Part shown: positions 54,135-63,316 of the stretch, piece by piece
Layout: each line of letters begins with the position of its first letter
Numbering within the stretch: position 1 is the first letter of the stretch
DNA from: Hydrogenophaga sp.
GTDB lineage: Bacteria; Pseudomonadota; Gammaproteobacteria; Burkholderiales; Burkholderiaceae_C
Length of the DNA stretch: 64,000 nt
NCBI RefSeq assembly: GCF_018780385.1
Contig: NZ_JADMJO010000063.1
Location: forward strand, 1 to 64,000
Direction of reading: 5' to 3'
Position numbers and translations under genes: made by a program
The notes under the pieces: model-generated
The model's database searches: none
Seen by the model: only the letters and a program-made list of their open reading frames with translations
Told to the model about the DNA's origin: nothing

Positions 54135-56093
54135 ATGAGCGACTCTTTTGAAACGATGGGCGACTTCACGCCTGAAATCCTCTCTGCCGACATCGACGCA
54201 GAGATTTCTTCCACCGACACCCATGAGGCCACCCAGCCTGAAGTGCCTGCAGCACCCAACGGCTTCCAGCTGCTGGGTCTGGCACCCGAGCTGGTGCAGG
54301 CCTGTGCCGACCTCGGCTATGTGCAGCCCACCCAGGTGCAGAACAACGTGATTCCCAAGGCCATGCTGGCCGAAGGCGAGCAGCGTTTTGCCGACCTGAT
54401 GGTCTCCAGCCAGACCGGCAGCGGCAAGACCGCCGCCTTCCTTCTGCCCGTGTTGCACACCCTGCTGCAACAGCGTGCCGATGCCGACGCCAAGGAACGT
54501 GCCGAGCGCGAACGCCTGACCGCCGAAGCCCTGGCCCGCGGCGAAGCACCGCCCAAGGCGCCCAAGCGCAAGGACCCGACCAGCTCGCGCAATTTCAAGG
54601 CCGCCACCCCCGGCGCCCTGATCCTGTGCCCCACGCGCGAACTCGCCCAACAGGTGGCCAACGATGCCATCGACCTGGTGCGCCATTGCCGTGGCCTGCG
54701 CGTGGCCAACGTGGTGGGCGGCATGCCTTACCAGTTGCAGATCGCCAAGCTGCAGAACGCCGACCTCGTGGTGGCCACGCCCGGCCGCCTGCTGGACCTG
54801 CAGCGCTCGCAGCAGCTCAAGCTCGACCAAGTGCAGTTCCTGGTGGTTGACGAAGCCGACCGCATGCTCGACCTGGGCTTCTCCGACGACCTGGCCGAAG
54901 TCAACGACCTCACCAGCCAGCGCCGCCAAACCATGATGTTCAGCGCCACGTTTGCGCCGCGCATCCAGCAGCTCGCCATGCGCGTGATGCACGACAGTGG
55001 CAAGCACGTGCAGAAGGTGCAGATCGACAGCCCGCAAGAGCAGCACGCCAACATCAAGCAGGTGCTGTTCTGGGCCGACAACGCCGACCACAAGCGCAAG
55101 CTGCTCGACCACTGGCTGCGCGACACCAGCATCAACCAGGCCATCGTGTTCGCCAGCACCCAGATCGAGTGCGACGGCCTCGCCAACGACCTGCAGCAAG
55201 AGGGCTTCTCGGCCGTCGCGCTGCACGGCGCGCTGAGCCAGGGCATCCGCAACCGCCGCCTGATGGCGCTGCGCGCCGGCCAGGTGCAGATCCTGGTGGC
55301 CACCGACGTCGCCGCCCGCGGCATCGACGTGCCCACCATCACCCACGTCTTCAACTTCGGCCTGCCGATGAAGGCCGAGGACTACACGCACCGCATCGGC
55401 CGCACCGGCCGTGCCGGCCGCGATGGCTTGGCCATCACCTTTGCCGAAGTGCGCGACCGTCGCAAGATCTTCGACATCGAGGCTTACACGCGCCAGCGCA
55501 TCAACGTTGAAACCGTGACCGGCCTGGAGCCACGCCAGCGCGCACCGCAGGCCGAAACCTTCGGCCGTGGCCGCCCGGCAGGCCGCCCGAACGACCGCTT
55601 TGGCGGCAACGATCGCTTCGGTGGCAACGACCGCCGTGGTGGCCCTGCACCGCGCTTCGAAGCCCGCGCCGAGGCACCTCGCGTCGACCACAGCCGTCCC
55701 GGCACGCGCTTTGACCCGCGTTTCGAAGGCCGTGCCGAGCCGCAGCGTCCTGAAGGCCGCTTCGACAACCGCGGTGAGAACCGTTTCGGCGACCGTGGCG
55801 AGAACCGTGGCGAAGCCGGTGGTTACCGCCCCGACACGCGCCCCGCTGCCGGCCGCAACTTCGCCGACCGCGCACCCGCGCGTCCCGGCTTCGGCCCCAA
55901 GCCCGGCGGTTTCTCCAGCTTCGGCCGCAGCGACAAGCCCATGGGTGACCGGGGTGGCGATCGTGGTGCAGAACGTGGTGGCTTCAGCGACCGTGGCAAC
56001 GCCGAGCGCGGCGCCATGCGCGGTGGTGAATTCGCACCGCGCCGTCCTGAAGGTGCTCCGTCGCGCCCGATGGCCCGCCGCAGCCCGCGTTAA
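54135..56093 (+). CDS. DEAD-box ATP-dependent RNA helicase, RhlE-like
   Basis: This 652-residue protein has all motifs in order: Q-motif GYVQPTQVQ, I SSQTGSGKTAAF, Ia PTRELAQQ, II VVDEADRMLD, III FSATF, IV AIVFASTQ, V VATDVAARGIDVP and VI HRIGRTGRAGRDG. An insert of about 40 charged residues (ADAKERAERERLTAEALARG) follows motif I. From about residue 480 the tail is rich in Arg, Gly, Asp and Asn, with tandem DRFGGN repeats (55596-55640), an RNA-binding low-complexity tail. It probably unwinds rRNA or mRNA in ribosome assembly or cold adaptation. Confidence 0.94.
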   Translation: MSDSFETMGDFTPEILSADIDAEISSTDTHEATQPEVPAAPNGFQLLGLAPELVQACADLGYVQPTQVQNNVIPKAMLAEGEQRFADLMVSSQTGSGKTAAFLLPVLHTLLQQRADADAKERAERERLTAEALARGEAPPKAPKRKDPTSSRNFKAATPGALILCPTRELAQQVANDAIDLVRHCRGLRVANVVGGMPYQLQIAKLQNADLVVATPGRLLDLQRSQQLKLDQVQFLVVDEADRMLDLGFSDDLAEVNDLTSQRRQTMMFSATFAPRIQQLAMRVMHDSGKHVQKVQIDSPQEQHANIKQVLFWADNADHKRKLLDHWLRDTSINQAIVFASTQIECDGLANDLQQEGFSAVALHGALSQGIRNRRLMALRAGQVQILVATDVAARGIDVPTITHVFNFGLPMKAEDYTHRIGRTGRAGRDGLAITFAEVRDRRKIFDIEAYTRQRINVETVTGLEPRQRAPQAETFGRGRPAGRPNDRFGGNDRFGGNDRRGGPAPRFEARAEAPRVDHSRPGTRFDPRFEGRAEPQRPEGRFDNRGENRFGDRGENRGEAGGYRPDTRPAAGRNFADRAPARPGFGPKPGGFSSFGRSDKPMGDRGGDRGAERGGFSDRGNAERGAMRGGEFAPRRPEGAPSRPMARRSPR

Positions 56094-56120
56094 GCCAGCT
56101 CAGGCCTTGCCGGCCTGACA

Positions 56121-56151
56121 AAAAACCAGACTTTCGAGTCTGGTTTTTTTT
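56121..56151 (+). terminator. Rho-independent terminator after the helicase gene
   Basis: A stem AACCAGACT / AGTCTGGTT with a TTCG loop (56133-56136) is flanked by A5 on the left and a run of eight T on the right. A second small hairpin (CAGGCC/GGCCTG, 56101-56117) precedes it. It lies 28 nt after the helicase stop and faces the convergent allophanate hydrolase gene. The A-run makes it potentially bidirectional. Confidence 0.92.
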
Positions 56152-56186
56152 CGTCCGCGCGCCGCCTCGATGCGTGATCGCTCGCG

Positions 56187-58025
56187 TCAGCGCGGCGCAC
56201 CCGCCGCCAGCCATGCCCGCCAGCCGCCGAAGCGCGTGATGTCGGTTGCGCCCGCGATGCCCTGACCCTCGCAGATGAAGCCGGGCACCTCGGTGCCATC
56301 GGCCAGCTTCACCTTGCCAATGCCCAGCGGCGCCGGGATGCCGGCCACGAAGCTGCCGAAGTGTGCGGCAGGCACTTCCCACACCTCCAGCGCAATGGCT
56401 GAGCCGCCCGAGGCCACGCGCACCATGCCGGGCCGCTGCACCGGGCCGCCGGCCAGAGCGTGCAGCTGGTATTCGGGGGCCGAATGCGGGCTGCCAATGA
56501 GGCGAGCGCCGCGCGATGTGAGCTGGTGGTTCAGCGGCAGACCCGACAGGTGGGCACCGCACACGGCGACGCGCACGGTGCCGCTGCCGGCCGCGCCCAC
56601 CTCGCCCGAGGGCAGGCCGGAGCAGGCCGGTGTGCCGGCCAGTGGCGTGGGCGTGGCGCCGAGCGTGAAGGTCTCGGCGCGGTGGAAGCGGTCAGCCAGG
56701 CGCAGCAGCGGGATGTCCTTGAACGCGGGCGCGGCCAGCGTCACACCCCAGGGCAGGCATTGCGCCGGGCCGTTGGCCAGAAAGCCCGAGGGCACGGCCA
56801 CCGCGCTGTAGTCCAGCAGGTTCATGAAGTTGGTGTAGCGACCCAGGTTGGAATTGAGCTGGATCGGATCGGCCTGCATCTCCGCGATGCGGTAGATGGT
56901 GCCGGCGGTGGGGGTGAGCAGGCAGTCGATGTCGGCCCAGACGGCGTCGCACACGCGCTTGAGCGCCTTGAGGCGATAGCTCGCGGAAAACGCCTGCGCG
57001 CCGGTCACGCTGCGGCCGCCTTCGATGATGGTGCGCACCGGGGGAAACACGGCCTCAGGCTGCGCGTCGATGAAGTCCTGAATGGCCACATAGCGCTCCG
57101 CGACCCACGGGCCGTCGTAGAGCAGGCGGGCTGCTTCCAGAAACGGCGTGAGGTCGACTTCGACCGGCGTGCCGCCCAGGGTCTTGAGCCTCTGCACCGA
57201 GGTGGCGAACAGTTTCGCGGCCGCATCGTTGCCGAAGAACTCCAGGTCTTGCACGCGCGGCACACCAAAGCGGAACGGGCCTTGTGAGAAATCCACGCCG
57301 AAGGACTGGGCCTGGCGACTGTAGGCATCGGCCGCGTCGAACGCGGCTGCCGCGCCCAGCACGGCCTGCACGTCGGCGGCGGTGAGCGCAAAGATGGACA
57401 CCGTGTCCAGCGAACGGCAGGCCGGCACCAGGCCGGTGCCCGAGAGCAGGCCCAGCGTGGGCTTGAGGCCCACCAGGTTGTTGAACGACGCCGGCACGCG
57501 GCCCGAGCCGGCGGTGTCGGTGCCCAGCGAGAACGTGACACAGCCCTTGGCCACCGAGACGGCTGAGCCCGAGCTTGAACCGCCCGAGATGAAGTCGGGA
57601 TCAAACGCGTTCTGGCACGCGCCATACGGTGAGCGCGTGCCGTTCAGGCCGGTGGCGAACTGGTCGAGGTTGGCCTTGCCCACCGGCACCGCACCGGCGG
57701 CCATCAGCTGCTCGATGAGGAACGCGCTCCCGGTGGGCGTGTAGGCAAATTCGGGGCAGGCGGCGGTGGTGGGCACGCCCGCCAGATCGATGTTGTCCTT
57801 GATGGCGAACGGCACGCCGAACAACGGCAGGCCGGCCGGGTCCACGCCGTCGAGCCGCGCCACATGGGGCGCTACCTCCGCATCGCTCAGCACGTGGATG
57901 AAGGCATGGTGGTTGCCGGCCCGGCAACGTGCCAGCGCTTCGGCGATCACCTCGCGCACGGAGGTGCCGCTGCGGTAGGCGGCTTGCAGGCTGGCGAGAT
58001 CGAAAGAGAGTTGGCTCAGTGACAT
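56187..58025 (-). CDS. atzF: Allophanate hydrolase
   Basis: This 612-residue enzyme hydrolyses allophanate to two CO2 and two NH3. The amidase-signature domain has the catalytic Lys in FAIKDNIDLAG, the Ser-cisSer loop SGGSSSGSAVSVAKG and DTAGSGRVPASFNN. A C-terminal domain of about 150 residues (from about residue 460) is the one specific to allophanate hydrolases. It is the last gene of a minus-strand operon and receives allophanate from the carboxylase and deiminase encoded upstream. Confidence 0.93.
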   Translation of the reverse strand: MSLSQLSFDLASLQAAYRSGTSVREVIAEALARCRAGNHHAFIHVLSDAEVAPHVARLDGVDPAGLPLFGVPFAIKDNIDLAGVPTTAACPEFAYTPTGSAFLIEQLMAAGAVPVGKANLDQFATGLNGTRSPYGACQNAFDPDFISGGSSSGSAVSVAKGCVTFSLGTDTAGSGRVPASFNNLVGLKPTLGLLSGTGLVPACRSLDTVSIFALTAADVQAVLGAAAAFDAADAYSRQAQSFGVDFSQGPFRFGVPRVQDLEFFGNDAAAKLFATSVQRLKTLGGTPVEVDLTPFLEAARLLYDGPWVAERYVAIQDFIDAQPEAVFPPVRTIIEGGRSVTGAQAFSASYRLKALKRVCDAVWADIDCLLTPTAGTIYRIAEMQADPIQLNSNLGRYTNFMNLLDYSAVAVPSGFLANGPAQCLPWGVTLAAPAFKDIPLLRLADRFHRAETFTLGATPTPLAGTPACSGLPSGEVGAAGSGTVRVAVCGAHLSGLPLNHQLTSRGARLIGSPHSAPEYQLHALAGGPVQRPGMVRVASGGSAIALEVWEVPAAHFGSFVAGIPAPLGIGKVKLADGTEVPGFICEGQGIAGATDITRFGGWRAWLAAGAPR

Positions 58026-58053
58026 GGAAACACTCCGTTGTCGTTCTAAAAGT

Positions 58054-61000
58054 TCAGATGGCTTCGTCGATCAGCACCAGCACGTTCTGCCCGGCCGACA
58101 CCGCCCCACCTTGTGCACACATGAGGCTGTGCACCGTGGCATTGGCCGGTGCAAGCAAGTTGAATTCCATCTTCATGGACTCGATCACCAGCAGCACGTC
58201 GCCGGCCTGCACCTGCTGGCCCACGCTCACCGCCACCTTCCACACGTTGCCCGGCACGCTGGTGGCCAGCACGCGGCCGCCCTCCGGCAAGTCCACCTCG
58301 TCGGCCACACCTGCGCTGGGCGCTGCTTCCTCACTGGTGTAGTCGGCCTGGCCGGCGGCCACCCAGCGCTCGCGCTCGGCTTCAAACGCGGCCTGTTGCG
58401 TGGCCTTGAAGCCGGCGATGCTGTCAGTGTTGTCAGCCAGGAACCGCCGATAGTCCTTGAGGCTGAACGTGCCGTCTTCGGTGCGCAGCGCGTAGCCGCC
58501 GTGCGGAAAGTTGGCGCGGATGGTTTTCAGCGCGGCCTCGCTCACCGGCTCGAAACGGATCTGGTCGAAGAAACGCAGCAGCCAGGGCTGCTCGAAAGCG
58601 CTCCCTGGCGTGCCGTGGCGCCAGCGGTTCCACATCTGCAGCGTGCGCCCCACAAACTGGTAACCGCCCGGGCCTTCCATGCCGTACACGCAGAGGTAAG
58701 CGCCGCCAATGCCCACGGCGTTTTCCGGTGTCCAGGTGCGCGCGGGGTTGTACTTGGTGGTCACGAGGCGGTGGCGCGGGTCCAGCGGCGTGGCCACCGG
58801 CGCGCCCAGGTACACGTCGCCCAGGCCGAGCACCAGGTAGCGCGCGTCGAACACGATGTTGAACACGTCCTCGATCGAGTCCAGCCCGTTGATGCGGCGG
58901 ATGAACTCGATGTTGCTCGGGCACCAGGGTGCGTCGGGCCGCACCGACTGCATGTATTTTTCGATCGCCAGCTTCGTCTGCGGGTCGTCCCACGAGAGCG
59001 GCAGCACCACGGTGCGCGAGGGTACGACCATCTCGTCCACTGGCGGCAAGGCGTCGTCCACTTCGCTCACGATTCGCAGCAGCTCGTCGCGCGGTAGCAG
59101 GGCAGGGTCAAAGTGCACCTGCAGCGAACGGATGCCCGGGGTGAGGTCGATCACGCCTTGCAATTGCTGTTGCTTCAGACCGTGCAGCAGGGCCTGCACG
59201 CGCATGCGCAGCTCCAGGTCCAGCGTGAGCGGGCCGAACTCGATCAGCACGTAGCGGTCACCCGCCTGGCGGATCACGCGGCGCGGGCGGTCGCCTTCGG
59301 CCGCGCGGTCGTCGAGGATGGGCGAGAGTTGGTGGGTGAGGGCTTCGACAGGCTCAGCCCGAACGGAGGATCCGTGTGGCACGCGGTGGAAACGCACCGT
59401 GTCGCCGGGCCGCAACTGGCCCAGCTTCCACAGCTCGTCGTGCAGCACCACGGCCGGGCACACGAAGCCACCGAGGCTGGGGCCATCGGGGCCGAGGATC
59501 ACGGGCATGTCGCCAGTGAAGTCGATCGCGCCGATGGCGTAGGCGTTGTCGTGGATGTTCGACGGGTGCAGGCCGGCCTCGCCGCCATCGGTGCGCGCCC
59601 ACTGCGGCTTGGGGCCGATCAGACGCACGCCGGTGCGGCTGCTGTTGTGGTGAATCTTCCAGTCGGTGCCGAAGAACATCGTGATGTCGTCGGGCGTGAA
59701 GAAGTCGGGTGCGCCGTGCGGTCCGTAGAGGACGTTGATGTCCCAGTGGTTGGTGTACTCGGGGACTTCGACAGGCTCAGCCCGAACGGAGGGGGGCTCA
59801 GCCCGAACGGGTGACACACGCAGCACATCCCCCGTGCGCAGATGCCGCCCCGCGTGGCCACCAAACTGCCCCAGCGTGAAGGTGCTGCGGCTGCCCAGGT
59901 ACAGCGGCACATCGAGCCCACCCGCGACAGCCAGCGCCAGCCGCACGCCGCGCTCGCAGCGGCCCACGGCGAGTGTGGCGCCGGCGGGTACCTTGATGGC
60001 CCGCCACATCGGCACCGGCTCGCCGTTCAGCGTGAGCTTGGCGGGTGCGCCGGTCACGGCCACCGTGGTGGCGATGTTGAAGCGCAGCGTCGGCCCTGCC
60101 AACGTGATTTCCAGCGCGGCCGCATCGGCCGCATTGCCCACCAGCGCATTGGCCGCGCGGTGCGCGTGCATGTCCATCGGGCCACTCGGCGGCACACCCA
60201 CGTCCCAGTAGCCCTGGCGGCCCGGCCAGTCCTGCACGCTGGTCTGCACGCCGGGTTCGATCACGTCGATGGTGGTCGGGTGGTAGGCAAAGGTGGAGAG
60301 GAATCGCGTGACCTGCCGGCCTTCGCGGAACACCGGGTCGCGCACCACCTGGCGCAGGTAGCCCAGGTTGGTTTCGATGCCGGCGAGTCGCGTTGCGTCC
60401 AGCGCGTCTTCCATCTTCTTCAACGCCTCGTCGCGCGTGTCGGCGGTCACGATCAGCTTGGCCAGCATCGGGTCGTACCAGGCGGGCACCTCGGTGCCGC
60501 GCTCCACCCATCTGTCCACGCGCGCATCGGCGGGGAACACCACCTCGGTGAGCAGGCCCGCACTCGGCTGGAAGTTTTTCGCCGGGTCTTCGGCGTACAG
60601 GCGCACCTGGATGGAGGCGCCGCGCGGTACCGGTTGCAGCGTGTGCAGCGGCGGCAGGTCGCCAGCCGCGAGCTGCAGCATCCAGGCGACCAGATCCACA
60701 CCGCACACCTGCTCGGTCACGCCGTGTTCCACCTGCAGGCGGGTGTTCACTTCGAGAAAATAAAACTCACCAGACGCGGCGTCATAGACAAACTCCACCG
60801 TGCCGGCGGAGCGGTAGTTCACCGCCTGCGCCAGCCGCACGGCGGTGGCGTGCAGCTCGCTGCGCTGCGCGTCGCTCAAACCCGGCGCCGGGGTCTCTTC
60901 AATCACCTTCTGGTTGCGTCGCTGCACCGAGCAGTCGCGCTCACCGAGCGCGATCACGCCGCCCACGCCATCGCCAAACACCTGAACCTCGATGTGCCGC

Positions 61001-61614
61001 GCCTGCTCCACATATTTCTCGATGAACAGACCCGCGTCCTTGAAGTTGGCTTGCGCCATGCGGCCGACGGAGTCGAACGCATCGGTGAGCTCGGCTGCGT
61101 TCCACACCAGCCGCATGCCGATGCCGCCGCCACCCGCCGTGCTCTTGAGCATCACCGGATAACCCACGCGCGTGGCTTCGCTCTGTGCCTGCGCCACATC
61201 AAGCAGCAGACCCGAGCCCGGCAGCAGCGGCACGCCACGCGCTTGCGCGAGATCGCGCGCCGTGTGCTTGAGGCCAAAGGCGCGCATCTGCTCCGGCGCG
61301 GGGCCAATGAACGCAATGCCCGCGGCTTCGCAGGCTTGGGCAAACGCCGGGTTCTCCGACAGGAAACCGTAGCCGGGGTGAATGGCCTGCGCGCCGCAGT
61401 CCTTTGCAATCTGCAGGATGCGGTCGGCCCGCAAATAGCTCTCGGCCGCCGGCGCCGGGCCGAGCAGGTAAGCCTCGTCGGCCTCGCGCACGTGGCGGGC
61501 TTGTGCATCGGCTTCGGAGTACACGGCCACGCTCTGCACGCCCAGGGTTTTGAGCGTGCGGATGATGCGGCAGGCGATGGCGCCTCGGTTGGCAATCAGG
61601 ACCTTGCTGAACAT
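58054..61614 (-). CDS. Biotin-dependent urea/guanidine carboxylase
   Basis: This 1186-residue multidomain enzyme comprises a biotin carboxylase (residues about 1-450; [30 protein letters not shown]), KipA-type carboxyltransferase half (about 455-765; [19 protein letters not shown]), KipI-type half (about 790-1000; [19 protein letters not shown]) and biotin carrier (about 1115-1186; VIESMKMEF with the biotinyl Lys). It carboxylates urea or guanidine with ATP and bicarbonate. Two DUF1989 genes alongside favour guanidine. Residues about 603-616 and 748-757 are in-frame repeat insertions (VRAEPVEA). It starts at ATG 61614. Confidence 0.93.
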   Translation of the reverse strand: MFSKVLIANRGAIACRIIRTLKTLGVQSVAVYSEADAQARHVREADEAYLLGPAPAAESYLRADRILQIAKDCGAQAIHPGYGFLSENPAFAQACEAAGIAFIGPAPEQMRAFGLKHTARDLAQARGVPLLPGSGLLLDVAQAQSEATRVGYPVMLKSTAGGGGIGMRLVWNAAELTDAFDSVGRMAQANFKDAGLFIEKYVEQARHIEVQVFGDGVGGVIALGERDCSVQRRNQKVIEETPAPGLSDAQRSELHATAVRLAQAVNYRSAGTVEFVYDAASGEFYFLEVNTRLQVEHGVTEQVCGVDLVAWMLQLAAGDLPPLHTLQPVPRGASIQVRLYAEDPAKNFQPSAGLLTEVVFPADARVDRWVERGTEVPAWYDPMLAKLIVTADTRDEALKKMEDALDATRLAGIETNLGYLRQVVRDPVFREGRQVTRFLSTFAYHPTTIDVIEPGVQTSVQDWPGRQGYWDVGVPPSGPMDMHAHRAANALVGNAADAAALEITLAGPTLRFNIATTVAVTGAPAKLTLNGEPVPMWRAIKVPAGATLAVGRCERGVRLALAVAGGLDVPLYLGSRSTFTLGQFGGHAGRHLRTGDVLRVSPVRAEPPSVRAEPVEVPEYTNHWDINVLYGPHGAPDFFTPDDITMFFGTDWKIHHNSSRTGVRLIGPKPQWARTDGGEAGLHPSNIHDNAYAIGAIDFTGDMPVILGPDGPSLGGFVCPAVVLHDELWKLGQLRPGDTVRFHRVPHGSSVRAEPVEALTHQLSPILDDRAAEGDRPRRVIRQAGDRYVLIEFGPLTLDLELRMRVQALLHGLKQQQLQGVIDLTPGIRSLQVHFDPALLPRDELLRIVSEVDDALPPVDEMVVPSRTVVLPLSWDDPQTKLAIEKYMQSVRPDAPWCPSNIEFIRRINGLDSIEDVFNIVFDARYLVLGLGDVYLGAPVATPLDPRHRLVTTKYNPARTWTPENAVGIGGAYLCVYGMEGPGGYQFVGRTLQMWNRWRHGTPGSAFEQPWLLRFFDQIRFEPVSEAALKTIRANFPHGGYALRTEDGTFSLKDYRRFLADNTDSIAGFKATQQAAFEAERERWVAAGQADYTSEEAAPSAGVADEVDLPEGGRVLATSVPGNVWKVAVSVGQQVQAGDVLLVIESMKMEFNLLAPANATVHSLMCAQGGAVSAGQNVLVLIDEAI
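59342..59367 (-). repeat. [16 protein letters not shown] repeat inside the carboxylase gene (copy 1)
   Basis: GCTTCGACAGGCTCAGCCCGAACGG on the plus strand is read on the coding strand as SVRAEPVEA (residues about 749-757), near the junction of the two carboxyltransferase halves. The same 24-mer recurs at 59765-59789 and, with small changes, at 61663-61686 and 61713-61736. Confidence 0.8.
59765..59810 (-). repeat. [16 protein letters not shown] repeat inside the carboxylase gene (copy 2 plus half copy)
   Basis: A full unit (59765-59789) is followed by a 16-nt partial direct copy GGCTCAGCCCGAACGG (59795-59810). The coding strand reads [17 protein letters not shown] (residues about 602-617), in frame. 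The partial duplication suggests slippage or a second insertion. Confidence 0.78.
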
Positions 61615-61662
61615 GGGGTGGTTTCTTGGTGATCCAAAACTCCGGTCGCCCTGAACTCACCC

Positions 61663-61736
61663 CCGTTCGGGCTGAGCCTGTCGAAGCCTTCACCCAACAG
61701 GGTGGGGATGCCCTTCGACAGGCTCAGGGCGAACGG
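61663..61736. repeat. Inverted pair of the same repeat between the carboxylase and DUF1989 genes
   Basis: CCGTTCGGGCTGAGCCTGTCGAAG (61663-61686) and CTTCGACAGGCTCAGGGCGAACGG (61713-61736) are complementary except for two bases and could fold into a 24-bp hairpin with a 26-nt loop. A degraded partial unit (GTCGCCCTGAAC) precedes it near 61645. It lies in the 173-nt gap inside the operon. Confidence 0.8.
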
Positions 61737-61787
61737 GGTGGGTGATGCAGTGCGAACGGGCATGGGTTCAGGTTGAAGGGTTGAAAC

Positions 61788-62453
61788 TCAGACCGGGTCC
61801 CACACCAGCAACTGGATCGGCGTGGGGTTGTACGCATTGCACGGGTTGTTCAACTGCGGGCAGTTGGAAATCAATACCCACACATCCATCGCCGCACGCA
61901 TCTCCACGTATTTGCCCGGGCCCGACACACCGTCTTCAAAACTCAGCGCGCCATCGGCCGTCACCGGCACGTTCATGAAGAAGTTGATGTTGGGCACCAG
62001 GTCGCGTTTGCCCAGGCCCACGTCGGCGTGCTGCAGGGCGATCAGGTAGTTGTCTCGGCAGCTGTGCATGAACTTCTTCTGCAGCGCGTAGCGCACCGTG
62101 TTGCTCTCGGCCGCGCAGGCGCCGCCCAGCGTGTCGTGCCGACCACAGGTGTCGGCCACGATGGTGAGCATCGCGTTGCCGTCGTTGCTGCGGATGACCG
62201 AGCCCGTGGTGAGGTAGATGCCGCCCTGGCGCTGCATGGTGTTGGTGGCGCTGTAGTGCTCGGCCGGGTCGTGGCGGTTGTAGAACAGCACGTCGGCGGC
62301 CTGGTTGCCTTCGAGGTCGACGATGCGCAGCGTCTGCCCGCGCTTCACTTCAAACAGGATGGGCTCGCCCGGCGGGTGGCGCTGGTCCATCACGGCATGG
62401 GCCGGGTCGAGCGTGCTTTCCAGGATGCGGATGTCGGTGGCTTCGGTAATCAT
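61788..62453 (-). CDS. DUF1989 protein, urea-carboxylase-associated (UAAP2), probable carboxyguanidine deiminase subunit
   Basis: This 221-residue protein of the DUF1989 family has LRIVDLEGNQAADVLFYNRHDPAEHYSA near the N-terminus, GRHDTLGGACAAESN and NINFFMNVPV in the middle. Paired DUF1989 proteins next to this carboxylase were annotated as urea-carboxylase-associated; work on homologues showed they form carboxyguanidine deiminase. The ATG at 62453 follows GAGG within the end of the partner gene. Assignment by family and context. Confidence 0.87.
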   Translation of the reverse strand: MITEATDIRILESTLDPAHAVMDQRHPPGEPILFEVKRGQTLRIVDLEGNQAADVLFYNRHDPAEHYSATNTMQRQGGIYLTTGSVIRSNDGNAMLTIVADTCGRHDTLGGACAAESNTVRYALQKKFMHSCRDNYLIALQHADVGLGKRDLVPNINFFMNVPVTADGALSFEDGVSGPGKYVEMRAAMDVWVLISNCPQLNNPCNAYNPTPIQLLVWDPV

Positions 62454-62463
62454 CGTGGGATCC

Positions 62464-63297
62464 TCACAGGTACAGCATGTCGGTGTTGTGCAGGGCGCGC
62501 GCGTTTTCCGGGCGGAAGGCGCGGCACACGTCGTTCTCCGGCGCGGCGCCGCAGCGCCAGGCCAGCAGGCCCACTTTTTTCGGTGCGTAGGTGGGCGCGG
62601 TGTCCAGCCCGTGCGGCGCGGTGCTGATGGCCACGATCACGTCCATGTCGAAACGCAGCTCGACGAAGTCACCCGCCTTGGCGTGCTCGGGCACAAAGGA
62701 AAAACGCCCCTGCGCGTCCACGCCCACCTTGCTGAACAGGTTCACCGGCGGGGTGAGGTCGCGTTTGCTCAGGCCGTATTTGCCAATCTCGATCAGCAGG
62801 CCGTCCTTGCCCGATCGGTGCATGGCGTTGCGCGCGTGTTCGTAGCGCTTCTCGCCGTACTTCTGCTGCATCAGCTCGGCATCCAGCAGGGCGCCCAGCG
62901 GGTCGTGCCAGCCCAGGCTGTCGGCCGTGAAGCTGGCCATGCTGCGGCCCATGTCGCTCATGAGCACATGGCCTTGCGTGTAGTGCGCCGTGTGCTGCGC
63001 CTTCAGGCTGTCGGGCATGTTGTAGCGCTCCAGCTTCTCAAGCGCGCTGTAGAGCACCAGGCTCACGTTGGCCCCGGCCTCCAGGGCCACAAAACGAATG
63101 GCACTGCCGCGCGGCATGCGCCAGCTCCAGTGGCTGCCGCCGGGCACCACCTCGCTCCACATGGCGCGGGCCGAGTCCACACCCATCAGCGAAGCGGTGG
63201 GGAAGCGTTGCCACAGCGCGGGTGCGTCCACCGGCGCGGCCTGCGGCGGGTTGGTCGGCACCACGGAGAGGGGGTCTGCAATGTCTTGTGGGTTCAT
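62464..63297 (-). CDS. DUF1989 protein, urea-carboxylase-associated (UAAP1), probable carboxyguanidine deiminase subunit
   Basis: This 277-residue DUF1989 protein is longer than its partner, with an N-terminal extension. Key segments are WSWRMPRGSAIRFVALEAGANVSLVLY, GHVLMSDMGRSMASFTAD, LGWHDPLGALLDAE and PPVNLFSKVGVDAQGRF. It lies 10 nt upstream of the second DUF1989 gene and 19 nt downstream of the ABC ATPase gene, on one strand, so they should be expressed together. Confidence 0.87.
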   Translation of the reverse strand: MNPQDIADPLSVVPTNPPQAAPVDAPALWQRFPTASLMGVDSARAMWSEVVPGGSHWSWRMPRGSAIRFVALEAGANVSLVLYSALEKLERYNMPDSLKAQHTAHYTQGHVLMSDMGRSMASFTADSLGWHDPLGALLDAELMQQKYGEKRYEHARNAMHRSGKDGLLIEIGKYGLSKRDLTPPVNLFSKVGVDAQGRFSFVPEHAKAGDFVELRFDMDVIVAISTAPHGLDTAPTYAPKKVGLLAWRCGAAPENDVCRAFRPENARALHNTDMLYL

Positions 63298-63316
63298 GGT
63301 GTGTCTCCTGAAAAAT

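Noticed and set aside
61663..61736. Inverted repeats as ends of an insertion sequence.
   Set aside because: Only 26 nt lie between the arms and the same unit occurs singly inside a gene, so it is a REP-like repeat, not a transposon.
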